The position numbers and the translations under genes are program-made. From Treponema sp. (lineage in GTDB: Bacteria; Spirochaetota; Spirochaetia; Treponematales; Breznakiellaceae), in the NCBI GenBank assembly GCA_031273405.1, contig JAISRW010000254.1, positions 1-6,131 on the forward strand: DNA of 6,131 nt, written 5' to 3'. Below the pieces are notes generated by a model. That model saw only the letters and a list, made by a program, of their open reading frames with translations. It had not been told where the DNA came from and did not search any database. Positions 1-5,997 of this stretch are shown here, piece by piece; the stretch's first letter is position 1; every line of letters starts with the position of its first letter.

Positions 1-833
1 GCGATGAGGCCGCCCAGGTTGGAACCGCCTCCGGCGCAGCCTATGATGATGTCGGGCTTTACCCCGTACTTTTCCAGCGCGGCCTTGGCCTCCTGCCCGA
101 TGATGGACTGGTGGAGCAATACATGGTTCAGGACGCTGCCCAGCACATACCGGCATTTATCGGTTTTTACCGCGGTCTCCACCGCCTCGGAGATGGCGCA
201 GCCCAGGGAACCGCCGGTCCCGGGGTCTTGGGCGAGGATCTTGCGTCCCGCCTCGGTGGTGTCCGAGGGCGAAGGAATAAGACGAGCCCCGTAGGTTTCT
301 ATGAGGGCCTTTCGGTAGGGCTTTTGCTCGGAACTAACCTTGACCATATACACCGTCAGGTCAAGCCCGTAAAAGGCGCAGGCCATGGCCATGGCGCTTC
401 CCCACTGGCCCGCCCCGGTTTCGGTGGTGAGCGAGAGGAGCCCCTCTTCCTTGGCGTAAAAGGCCTGGGCGCCGGCGGAATTCAGCTTGTGGGACCCGGA
501 AGTGTTGGTTCCTTCAAACTTGTAGTAGATCTCCGCGGGGGTTCCCAGGGCTTTTTCCAGATAGTAGGCCCGTATCAGGGGAGAGGGCCTATAGGCCTTG
601 TAGAATTCCTGTATCCCCTCGGGGATCTCGATAAGACGGGTGCTATCGTCAAGCTCCTGCCTGACCGGTTCCTTGCAGAACACCCCCTCAAGATCGGCGG
701 CACTGGCGGGCTCCAGGGTGCCCGGATGCAGGAGGGGATCGGGCTTATTCTCCATGTCGGCCCGGAGATTGTACCAATACTTGGGCATCTCCTCTTCTTC
801 AAGATAGATCCGGGTCGGAATTTTCTTTGACAT
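1..833 (-). CDS. trpB: TrpB2: tryptophan synthase beta chain-like PLP enzyme (3' end cut by window)
   Basis: Fold-type II PLP enzyme expected to condense indole with L-serine to give tryptophan in the cytoplasm. The first 277 residues are visible; the C-terminal third lies beyond position 1. Seen: the PLP-lysine motif GSHKLNSA (residues 113-120, Lys116), the catalytic-glutamate motif ETGAGQWGSA (138-147) and the phosphate-binding glycine loop CAGGGSN (266-272). Tryptophan, not histidine, after ETGAGQ, the long N-terminal extension and the motif GTNTSGSHK are marks of the TrpB2 (TrpB-like, ~420-450 aa) branch rather than classical TrpB1. The ATG at 833 has AAGGAG (840-845 on this strand) six bases upstream. 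No trpA or other trp gene is adjacent, so it may work alone, for example in indole salvage. The upstream tandem dyads suggest repression at the promoter. The family call is firm; the physiological substrate is inference. Confidence 0.95.
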   Translation of the reverse strand, partial: MSKKIPTRIYLEEEEMPKYWYNLRADMENKPDPLLHPGTLEPASAADLEGVFCKEPVRQELDDSTRLIEIPEGIQEFYKAYRPSPLIRAYYLEKALGTPAEIYYKFEGTNTSGSHKLNSAGAQAFYAKEEGLLSLTTETGAGQWGSAMAMACAFYGLDLTVYMVKVSSEQKPYRKALIETYGARLIPSPSDTTEAGRKILAQDPGTGGSLGCAISEAVETAVKTDKCRYVLGSVLNHVLLHQSIIGQEAKAALEKYGVKPDIIIGCAGGGSNLGGLI

Positions 834-857
834 ACACTGCTCCTTGATAATGATATG

Positions 858-877
858 AGTTTCTATACATAGAAACT
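858..877. promoter_or_regulatory. putative operator 1 (9-bp arms, 2-bp spacer)
   Basis: AGTTTCTATACATAGAAACT has two perfect 9-bp arms around AC and directly abuts operator 2. It lies in the transcribed leader of trpB2, between the start site and the ribosome-binding site. It could also fold as an RNA hairpin, but the shared sequence of the two dyads points to a DNA-binding protein. Confidence 0.65.
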
Positions 878-895
878 GTTTCTCTATAGAGAAAC
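878..895. promoter_or_regulatory. putative operator 2 (perfect 18-bp dyad)
   Basis: GTTTCTCTATAGAGAAAC is a perfect palindrome with no spacer. It overlaps the end of the -10 box and the predicted start site of trpB2. It shares the consensus GTTTCTnTAnAnAGAAAC with the adjacent dyad; their centres are 19 bp apart, about two helical turns, so two dimers could bind the same DNA face. The cognate regulator is not in the window. A tryptophan-responsive repressor is a guess from the target gene only. Confidence 0.7.
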
Positions 896-921
896 ATACA
901 GGATATAAATATATTTGTCAA
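893..921 (-). promoter_or_regulatory. sigma70-type promoter of trpB2
   Basis: Read on the minus strand, a perfect TTGACA (916-921) is followed after 17 bases by TATGTT (893-898, 4 of 6 match to TATAAT). The predicted transcription start is near 886, giving a leader of about 50 nt. The -10 box touches operator 2 and the start point lies inside it, so a bound repressor should block RNA polymerase. Confidence 0.7.
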
Positions 922-945
922 GAGAAAAAAGTGAAAAATGTCGGA

Positions 946-1153
946 GACCAATAGAAATGTCCTATATTTGCGACCAGTAGAAATGTCCTTTTAAGGCCCT
1001 TTTCCTCAGTCTTTGGGAAGGCTATCTACTATACGTATTTCCCCACTTTACCATCGTTATTACCTTGTATCTAAGCCTTTAATGCCCCTTAGAGATACTA
1101 TTTTCCATTTACCCTCAGCCTTAAATTCTACGAAAATAGGACATTTTTACTGA
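946..1153. mobile_element. insertion-sequence remnant or MITE with imperfect inverted ends
   Basis: The left end has two direct copies, 26 bp apart, of GACC(A/G)TAGAAATGTCCT (946-963 and 972-989). The right end (about 1117-1153) carries the inverted version: its reverse complement contains CAGTAAAAATGTCCTATTTT, continuing to TTTAAGGC, which also follows the left repeats (990-997). The match therefore extends about 40 bp inward from each end, with a gap. The ~120 bp between the ends has no coding potential, so the element is a deletion derivative or a non-autonomous unit. Repeated motifs within the ends recall IS21-like and related DDE elements; the family is not certain. No clear target duplication was found. 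Confidence 0.6.
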
Positions 1154-1210
1154 TTTTTAAAACTATTTCCGTTTATCAATTTTTTTAACCAATTTAGCCA
1201 GCATCGCACA

Positions 1211-1278
1211 TATCGTGGTTTTCATGGCTTTTTTAGCTAAAAAAGCCATGAAAACCTACAAGAGCAACAGGCTGCTAG
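1211..1278 (+). repeat. palindromic element, partial copy 1 (right half)
   Basis: This holds a perfect 40-bp palindrome (1217-1256; arms GGTTTTCATGGCTTTTTTAG) followed by CCTACAAGAGCAACAGGCTG and CTAG. The whole stretch from TATCGTGG to GGCTGCTAG matches the right half of the elements at 3302-3458 (other strand) and 5737-5940. The left half, with its CTAGCAG end, is not recognisable upstream, so the copy is truncated. It lies between divergent genes with no gene ending into it on either strand, so it is not simply a terminator. Confidence 0.8.
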
Positions 1279-1353
1279 AGAACAAGAAAAGTTCTAAAAT
1301 CACGCTGCGCTGAATAGTTACAAGTTTATATGCCTTGCCCTGAAAACAGGCCG

Positions 1354-1383
1354 TTGAACCGATATTCATGAGTGTTGTATACT
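1354..1383 (+). promoter_or_regulatory. sigma70-type promoter of the 606-aa gene
   Basis: TTGAAC (1354-1359), an 18-base spacer and TATACT (1378-1383, 5 of 6 to consensus). The predicted start is near 1390, leaving a leader of about 90 nt that begins with a stable stem-loop. Confidence 0.55.
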
Positions 1384-1395
1384 ATAACCGTACAC

Positions 1396-1427
1396 CTTTC
1401 CCCAGAACTCAGTTAGTTTTGGGAAAG
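1396..1427 (+). promoter_or_regulatory. 5' leader stem-loop of the 606-aa gene
   Basis: CTTTCCC (1396-1402) pairs with GGGAAAG (1421-1427). Inside, AGAACT (1404-1409) pairs with AGTTTT (1415-1420, one G-U) around a five-base loop, with one bulged C. This gives about 13 paired positions within a few bases of the predicted 5' end of the transcript. No T-run follows, so it does not look like a terminator. 5'-end hairpins of this kind can protect mRNA from decay; that role is inferred. Confidence 0.45.
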
Positions 1428-1467
1428 CCTCAGTAATCTGAATTAATCTGCAAGCCGGTTGTGCCGG

Positions 1468-1473
1468 AAAGGA
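1468..1473 (+). promoter_or_regulatory. ribosome-binding site that selects the TTG start
   Basis: AAAGGA lies seven bases before TTG 1481. An in-frame TGA (1478-1480) immediately precedes the TTG, so no earlier start is possible. The alternative ATG at 1511 has no Shine-Dalgarno sequence and would remove the basic KK flank of the membrane anchor. A small CCGG-TTGTG-CCGG hairpin (1455-1467) ends directly against this site. Confidence 0.6.
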
Positions 1474-1480
1474 ACTTTGA

Positions 1481-3301
1481 TTGGTCAAGAAACCTGTTTT
1501 CCCGCGTATAATGCTGCTTTTCCTTCTTTATGGGGCGGTTTTTGTGGTTCTGGTAATGGTTCAGTTCGCCAAACAGAGAACTTTTACCCAACGAGTCGGC
1601 CGCTTTGTAGTCACCGGCCAGTACCGTTTGCCCGGGGAGGGCGAGGTCCAGGCATCTTCCGGCGAATATCTCCTGGACGGAGAGGCAAGCGTCTTTTTCG
1701 GCGGCCTGGAATTCAGCATCTCCGGCGGGGACGAAGACAATCCCTTCCGCCTGGTTGCCGAAGAAGGGGGCAGGAGAGAAGGCCGGCCGGAGCGGATGAC
1801 AATTTCCGGGGAATCGGCCTTTTTTATCCTCTCCGACGGAACGGAGTTGAATTTCAGCACCCATTATGCGGAAGGCGTTCCGGAACTGTGGATTTCCGGC
1901 GTCTTTCCCGACGGCGTCACAGGGGCCGAAGTTCCCTATAAACCGTTGAAAAAAACCATGCTTAGGGATTCCGGGGACGGCCAGTTTGTCGTCAGCGCCG
2001 ACGGGGCAACCTACAGTTTCGGCCGTTCTCCCCTGGACGCCGAACGCCGTCTTTTGCTCCTCAAGGCCGAGGGACCCGCCCTGTCTTACAGGGTCATCCC
2101 CGAAAAGAGGACATTCTTTCCCGGTGACTATATCATCGCCGAAGCCCAGACCCGGCAGAGCTTTGACGAAGCTTTTTCCCGCTGGCTGGATCGGAATTTT
2201 TCCCTCTGGAACCGGACGATCGGGGAGAAGAACGACGAGAATCTGGTAGCGGCTTATGTGGGGGAGGCCCTGAACCGGGGAACCTATAAGACTGCGGTTT
2301 CGGCGGTTCCGCCGGCATTCTTAAACGGGCGGGAAAGAACCTACGTATCCTCTGTGTTCCTGGGCCGCCTGGGGGATGCCTCGCGGTCCCTTAACACCCT
2401 GGACAGGGAAACGCTGGGCCGTCTTTCCCGGCAGATCAACGAAAAATCCCTGGACTTTCTCAAAGAACCCCATGTGTTTGAATATTTGGCCGTCCGGGGG
2501 CACAGTAATTTTATTGAAGAAGGGGCGGAGCTTATCCGTTCCGCGGACCCCGCCAAAGTGACCCTGGAATACACGGCGGGCATACTGGAAGGCTTTATTG
2601 ACTGGAAAACTTACCGTCCCAATTTGGATAATCCCTTTGAACGGCTCATCGATCAGGCGTGTTTTGTTATTTCCGAGGCGGTCCGCATGACCCCCGAAGG
2701 GGACCGGGTCTTTGTTTTCGCCGGACAGAAGGGAGAAGCCGAATTCAACCTGAGGCTGGGAAAGGCCCTCCTTGACTGGGCCGAATCCTCAGAGAATGTC
2801 CCCTGGGCCGAGATGGCCCGCTCTCTCATCCTTTCGGTTTTGTCCCTGGAGGATAATTCCGGTCTGGTCAAGGCGGGGTTCCTGCTTTCCGCGGAAGGAG
2901 AAATCGCGGAGAATCCTACTCCCTCCCTGCTTACCACCGCCAGGGCCTACCAGATTCTAAGGCTGAGGGATTATCGTCCCCGGGCCCTGCCCATAACCGT
3001 TACGGAGGATAACATCTGGACCTGGACCGCCGCCCAGCCGGTGAGCGCTTCTCTACAGAATGATGTTCTGGATATTTCGGCGGCTTTTCCGGCGGGGGAA
3101 ACTCATTATATGATCATCCGGGGAGTGCGGCCCTTTGTCAAACTCCAGCTTTATAATATGGATTTTCGTACCGATCCCCAGTTTGAGCGCTATGATTCTT
3201 CAGGCTGGGGTTACAATGCCCAGGAACAAACGCTCATCGTGAAAATGAAACACCGGACCGCGGTGGAGCATATACGCATTTTCTACCGGGTCGGCGGATA
3301 A
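1481..3301 (+). CDS. membrane-anchored envelope protein of unknown function (606 aa)
   Basis: I do not recognise this family beyond a conserved-hypothetical spirochaete type. The N-terminus MVKKPVFPRI is followed by one strongly hydrophobic segment (about residues 11-29, MLLFLLYGAVFVVLVMVQF), a signal anchor that would leave the rest in the periplasm. Residues about 35-230 are beta-rich with alternating G/S and hydrophobic residues, loosely like LptA/LptC-type strands. Residues about 235-500 appear largely helical (many R/E/L/A residues). The last ~100 residues look like a beta-sandwich ending SGWGYNAQEQTLIVKMKH... to HIRIFYRVGG, a tail style seen in C-terminal accessory domains of secreted enzymes. 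No catalytic motif is evident. It starts at TTG with a good ribosome-binding site. The next gene was probably only 12 nt downstream before the repeat inserted, suggesting a shared envelope role. Confidence 0.85.
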   Translation: MVKKPVFPRIMLLFLLYGAVFVVLVMVQFAKQRTFTQRVGRFVVTGQYRLPGEGEVQASSGEYLLDGEASVFFGGLEFSISGGDEDNPFRLVAEEGGRREGRPERMTISGESAFFILSDGTELNFSTHYAEGVPELWISGVFPDGVTGAEVPYKPLKKTMLRDSGDGQFVVSADGATYSFGRSPLDAERRLLLLKAEGPALSYRVIPEKRTFFPGDYIIAEAQTRQSFDEAFSRWLDRNFSLWNRTIGEKNDENLVAAYVGEALNRGTYKTAVSAVPPAFLNGRERTYVSSVFLGRLGDASRSLNTLDRETLGRLSRQINEKSLDFLKEPHVFEYLAVRGHSNFIEEGAELIRSADPAKVTLEYTAGILEGFIDWKTYRPNLDNPFERLIDQACFVISEAVRMTPEGDRVFVFAGQKGEAEFNLRLGKALLDWAESSENVPWAEMARSLILSVLSLEDNSGLVKAGFLLSAEGEIAENPTPSLLTTARAYQILRLRDYRPRALPITVTEDNIWTWTAAQPVSASLQNDVLDISAAFPAGETHYMIIRGVRPFVKLQLYNMDFRTDPQFERYDSSGWGYNAQEQTLIVKMKHRTAVEHIRIFYRVGG

Positions 3302-3458
3302 CTAGGAGCCTGTTGCGCTTGTAGGTTTTTATGGCGTTTTCAAGGAAAAAAGCCATAAAAACCACGATAAATGGGTTCCTTACGCAGTTTGCAAGGTAAA
3401 AAATCGCCTTGCAGGCGATTTTTGGGGGTTTTATGCGCGAAGCGCGACAAACTGCTAG
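3302..3458 (-). mobile_element. palindromic MITE-like element, full copy 2 (157 bp, inverted)
   Basis: The ends are inverted repeats: CTAGGAGCCTGTTGCGCTT (3302-3320) and, reverse-complemented, CTAGCAGTTTGTCGCGCTT (3440-3458), 15 of 19 identical. Inside are a 12-bp-arm hairpin (GGTTTTTATGGC 3324-3335 with 3352-3363) and a 10-bp-arm hairpin (3399-3423). Nearly the whole length aligns on the opposite strand to the element at 5737-5940, and its part at 3302-3371 to the partial copy at 1211-1278. CTAG, with a central TA, bounds both sides, which fits TA target duplication as in IS630/Tc1-mariner derivatives; this assignment is inferred. It carries no gene. It begins on the base after the stop codon of the 606-aa gene and ends eight bases before the likely start of the lipoprotein gene. 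Confidence 0.85.
3399..3423. terminator. terminator-like bidirectional hairpin inside copy 2
   Basis: AAAAATCGCC, loop TTGCA, GGCGATTTTT: a perfect 10-bp stem whose outer half is A/T, so either strand ends in a T-run. Together with the upstream 3324-3363 hairpin it could terminate or attenuate transcription from the 606-aa gene into the lipoprotein gene. The equivalent hairpin in copy 3 (5775-5793) keeps the stem but has a different loop. Confidence 0.45.
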
Positions 3459-3466
3459 TAACGCGA

Positions 3467-5740
3467 ATGAAAGCTGATCGTTTTGCTCTCCCGGATTTCC
3501 TTCCCTTCGTTTCCGCGCTTTTTACGGCGGCTTTCTTTTTTTCCTGCCAAGCGGAAAAGGAAGTTCCCTATACCCTGATACCCAGGGAGGGCCTGGTTTC
3601 TTCGGCTCGGACCGCGGAGATCATTGACGGCGTGGAGATTATACGCTACAGCTTCGAAACCGAAGAGGGGCCCGAAGAGCTCAGCATTACGCCGGAAGGC
3701 TATTACCGGGCTTCCCGGCGGGGGGCCGGCTGCCTCAGGGTAAAAACAAAAAAAAGGACCTACTCCCTGGAACAGTTCGCCGAAACCTTCTTCCGGCCGG
3801 ATCTGGCCGCGGAGGGCGGGACCGCCGGGAAGAGGAGGGAAACCCTGGCCGGCCTCCTGGCCGCGAAAGAGCCTCCCCGGATTCGGGCCGCTTTGGGCGC
3901 GGCGGCCCGGGACGGGGAACCAGGCCTGGCTCTTGAGGTGACAGACGAGTCCGGCGGAGGCATCGGAACCCTGGCGCTTTTTTACCGGGATCTCCGGGGA
4001 GAAGAATTCCCCGCCGCCTTCATGGACGGGAACAGCTTCGTCCGGGGAAAACGCCGGAAGGGATGGAAAACCGTTTATGACCTTTTTTTGCCTATCCCCC
4101 GGACGCCGAAATTCGAACCCTCAGGTCTTGCGGGGGTTTCGGTATTTAACGGAGATAACAGCGCCGGATCGGAACGCCTCTGGATGGAGATTCCGGGCTT
4201 CCGGGATATCCCCAAAGTATCAGAGAAACCGGCCCCCGGGAAACCGGTGCTCCATGTGTTTGCCGCCTCCGCCTTTTCCTCGTCCGCCGTCGCGGAAGAT
4301 TCTTTCGCTGTGGAAGAACTCTTCGCCCGGCAGGAATCGGGGGCCTTGTACGGGGCCGTCCGCGTCCGCAGCCTCCGCGGCCGGGACCTGGGGCGGGAAA
4401 GCTTCTTCCGCGCTTTTAACGACCTTGCGGCCCAGGCGGGCCGGGAGGATGTTGTTGTGATTATCCTCTCGGGTCCCGGCGCCGCCGACGGGGCGGGTGA
4501 TCTCCGCTTTTTCCTTTCCGGCGCCAACGGAGAAGAGGCCGCGGACTTCCTTGACAAACGGGAGCTTGCCGCCGCTTTTTCCCTTCTTGATACCCAAAAG
4601 GTCCTGGTTCTTCTGGATATCCGCGGTTCTCAGAAAAAGATCGAAATGGAGACCGCCTTTTACAGGCTCAAGAGCTGGCTGGGACCCGGCGTCTTCCTTG
4701 CCGGGAGCCCGGCCCAAGGGGAAGAGGCGGCGTTTATGCGGGTGCTGCTTGAAGCCGCCGGCGGCGCCTGGATGGGCAGCCGGCGCTGCCTGGGGGCGGC
4801 TGAGTTTTCCGGCTTTGTGCAAAAAAACCTCCCCGGCGCCGCCGCCTTTCTCCCGGAGGAGGACTTCCCTCTCATCGACCGCTGCTATGCCTCCGGGGAA
4901 CTGCGCATGCAGACCATGTTTTCGGGCGCGGTTCTGATCGAGGGCTTCGACATCGAAGGCAGGCCCCTCACCTTCGGAGAAACCCAGACCCGGCTGCTCC
5001 CTCCGGGGACCTATTCCGTCACCATGACCTACCGGAACGGCCGCCGGGAGACCAAACGGGCGGAGATAGTGAGCGGCCGCGGCGAATGGGTGGTCTTTAC
5101 CTATACGCCGGAACTTTTGGCCGGCGATTTCAAGGGGAGGCTTCCTGCCTTTGGGGTGAGCGTTGCGGAGCTTAATCCCGCCAACTACAAGAAAACCGGC
5201 GCCGCGATCCTGGAGAAGATGGACCTGCCTCCCTATTATGCCGCTTTTTTATCGGGCGAACAGCTTTACCGTTCCGGGGATTACAACAAGGCCATAGAGG
5301 AATACACCCGGTCTATCAGCCTGAAGGGGGACTATGCCGGGGCCTTTATTTCCCGGGGAAACGCCTGGCGCCGCACGGGGCAGACAGGCCGGGCCATAGC
5401 CGATTACAGCCGGGCTCTGACCTTTGACAAGGATTACGCCGAGGTCTATAACTATCGGGGTTTTCTTTACGCCCTGGAGGGAAATCACGCCAAGGCTATC
5501 GAGGATTATACCAGGGCGCTGAAACTGAAGAGCGGCTACGTTGACGCCTGGTTTAACCGGGCCTATGGATACATTGAAATGAAGGACTGGGACCGGGCCA
5601 TAGCCGACTATACCCAGGTCATAAAACTGGAGCCCTCCAACGCGGCGGCTTATAAGGAACGGGCCTATGCCTGGTCGAACAAGGGAGACAGCGCCAAAGC
5701 CGCCGCCGATTATGCCGCGGCGGAACGGCTAGGCGGCTAG
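3467..5740 (+). CDS. lipoprotein with inactive caspase-like domain, PEGA-like domain and five TPRs (757 aa)
   Basis: Start ATG 3467 is chosen because a lipoprotein signal follows: MKADRF, hydrophobic core, then FFFSC with the lipid-bearing Cys at residue 27. Earlier in-frame codons (from 3371) lie within the mobile element. Domains: residues 28-258, beta-rich, unrecognised; about 259-478, caspase/peptidase C14-like fold (VLHVFAASAF; then DVVVIILSGPG at 328-338; VLVLLDIRGSQ ending at 389). Active members have SGHG and DACHSG there; here His is Pro337 and Cys is Arg386, so proteolysis is not expected. About 481-555 is a PEGA-like beta domain (GAVLIEGFDIEG...LPPGTYSV). Residues 590-757 are five TPRs in 34-residue steps (YRSGDYNKAIEEY, GRAIADYSRAL, AKAIEDYTRAL, DRAIADYTQVI, AKAAADYAAAE). 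Probably a membrane-tethered scaffold facing the periplasm or surface. No Shine-Dalgarno is visible. The stop TAG overlaps the next repeat element. Confidence 0.85.
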   Translation: MKADRFALPDFLPFVSALFTAAFFFSCQAEKEVPYTLIPREGLVSSARTAEIIDGVEIIRYSFETEEGPEELSITPEGYYRASRRGAGCLRVKTKKRTYSLEQFAETFFRPDLAAEGGTAGKRRETLAGLLAAKEPPRIRAALGAAARDGEPGLALEVTDESGGGIGTLALFYRDLRGEEFPAAFMDGNSFVRGKRRKGWKTVYDLFLPIPRTPKFEPSGLAGVSVFNGDNSAGSERLWMEIPGFRDIPKVSEKPAPGKPVLHVFAASAFSSSAVAEDSFAVEELFARQESGALYGAVRVRSLRGRDLGRESFFRAFNDLAAQAGREDVVVIILSGPGAADGAGDLRFFLSGANGEEAADFLDKRELAAAFSLLDTQKVLVLLDIRGSQKKIEMETAFYRLKSWLGPGVFLAGSPAQGEEAAFMRVLLEAAGGAWMGSRRCLGAAEFSGFVQKNLPGAAAFLPEEDFPLIDRCYASGELRMQTMFSGAVLIEGFDIEGRPLTFGETQTRLLPPGTYSVTMTYRNGRRETKRAEIVSGRGEWVVFTYTPELLAGDFKGRLPAFGVSVAELNPANYKKTGAAILEKMDLPPYYAAFLSGEQLYRSGDYNKAIEEYTRSISLKGDYAGAFISRGNAWRRTGQTGRAIADYSRALTFDKDYAEVYNYRGFLYALEGNHAKAIEDYTRALKLKSGYVDAWFNRAYGYIEMKDWDRAIADYTQVIKLEPSNAAAYKERAYAWSNKGDSAKAAADYAAAERLGG

Positions 5741-5794
5741 CAGCCTGTTGCGCTTCGCGCATAAAACCTCCAAAAATCGCCGATCAGGCGATTG

Positions 5795-5809
5795 CGAACC
5801 TTTGGTTCG
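5795..5809. repeat. nested micro-hairpin 1
   Basis: CGAACC-TTT-GGTTCG, a perfect 6-bp stem with a three-base loop. It is absent at the aligned position of copy 2, which passes straight from GGCGATT to TACCTT. Confidence 0.7.
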
Positions 5810-5830
5810 ATGTACCTTACAAACTGCGTT

Positions 5831-5845
5831 CGAACCTTTGGTTCG
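5831..5845. repeat. nested micro-hairpin 2 (identical to micro-hairpin 1)
   Basis: CGAACC-TTT-GGTTCG again, identical over 15 bases to the hairpin at 5795-5809 and 36 bp downstream of it. It interrupts the element after AAACTGCG; copy 2 has no hairpin at this point. Confidence 0.7.
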
Positions 5846-5915
5846 CGGATGTCCAATAATCGTGGTTTTTATGACTTTTTTGTTAAAAAAAGCCGCAAAA
5901 ACCTACAAGTGCAAT

Positions 5916-5930
5916 CGGACCGAAGGTCCG
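5916..5930. repeat. nested micro-hairpin 3 (related sequence)
   Basis: CGGACC-GAA-GGTCCG, same size and pattern (CGnACC-nnn-GGTnCG) as the other two. It splits the conserved right end GCAACAGGCTGCTAG between GCAA and GGCTGCTA. Confidence 0.7.
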
Positions 5931-5963
5931 CGGCTGCTACTCAGGGCTATGCGGAGATAGCGT

Positions 5964-5979
5964 CGCCGCTAACGCGGCG
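5964..5979. repeat. short GC hairpin between element and alr promoter
   Basis: CGCCGC-TAAC-GCGGCG, a perfect 6-bp stem of the same overall size as the micro-hairpins but outside the element. It may be a further member of the micro-hairpin class or a chance palindrome in GC-rich DNA. Confidence 0.4.
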
Positions 5980-5997
5980 CAACCGGCCGGGAGCCGC

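Larger units (their letters stand above)
5737..5940 (+). mobile_element. palindromic MITE-like element, full copy 3 (204 bp, with nested hairpins)
   Basis: The left end CTAGCAGCCTGTTGCGCTT (5737-5755) overlaps the stop codon TAG (5738-5740) of the lipoprotein gene. The right end CGGCTGCTAC (5931-5940) corresponds to GGCTGCTAG of copy 1. It aligns with copy 2 (reverse strand) through CGCTTCGCGCATAAAACC, the ATCGCC...GGCGAT hairpin (5775-5793), TACCTTACAAACTGCG, ATCGTGGTTTTTATG and AAAAACCTACAAG. It is 47 bp longer than copy 2, accounted for by three ~16-bp hairpins inserted at 5794-5810, 5829-5846 and about 5915-5930. The AT palindrome (5864-5903) is imperfect here. The hairpins may also terminate transcription of the lipoprotein gene. 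Short open frames across it are chance. Confidence 0.85.

Noticed and set aside
111..830. Long open frame (239 codons) on the plus strand
   Set aside because: It is antisense to trpB2, whose protein has all expected PLP-enzyme motifs; the plus-strand translation is Gly/Leu-rich without recognisable domains.
1069..1093. TCTAAG...CTTAGA weak inverted repeat
   Set aside because: Six-base arms with a long loop in AT-rich remnant DNA; expected by chance.
3371..3466. Longer start for the lipoprotein gene (ATG 3371)
   Set aside because: The extra 32 residues are translated mostly from the mobile element, there is no ribosome-binding site, and they would bury the lipoprotein signal that starts at 3467.
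4075..4822. Several long antisense open frames under the lipoprotein gene
   Set aside because: They are by-products of GC-rich codon use in the real gene; Arg/Pro/Ser/Ala-rich products with no signals.
5795..5930. Short spaced repeats as a possible CRISPR array
   Set aside because: Only three hairpins, unequal spacing, and the intervening sequence matches the MITE rather than unique spacers.
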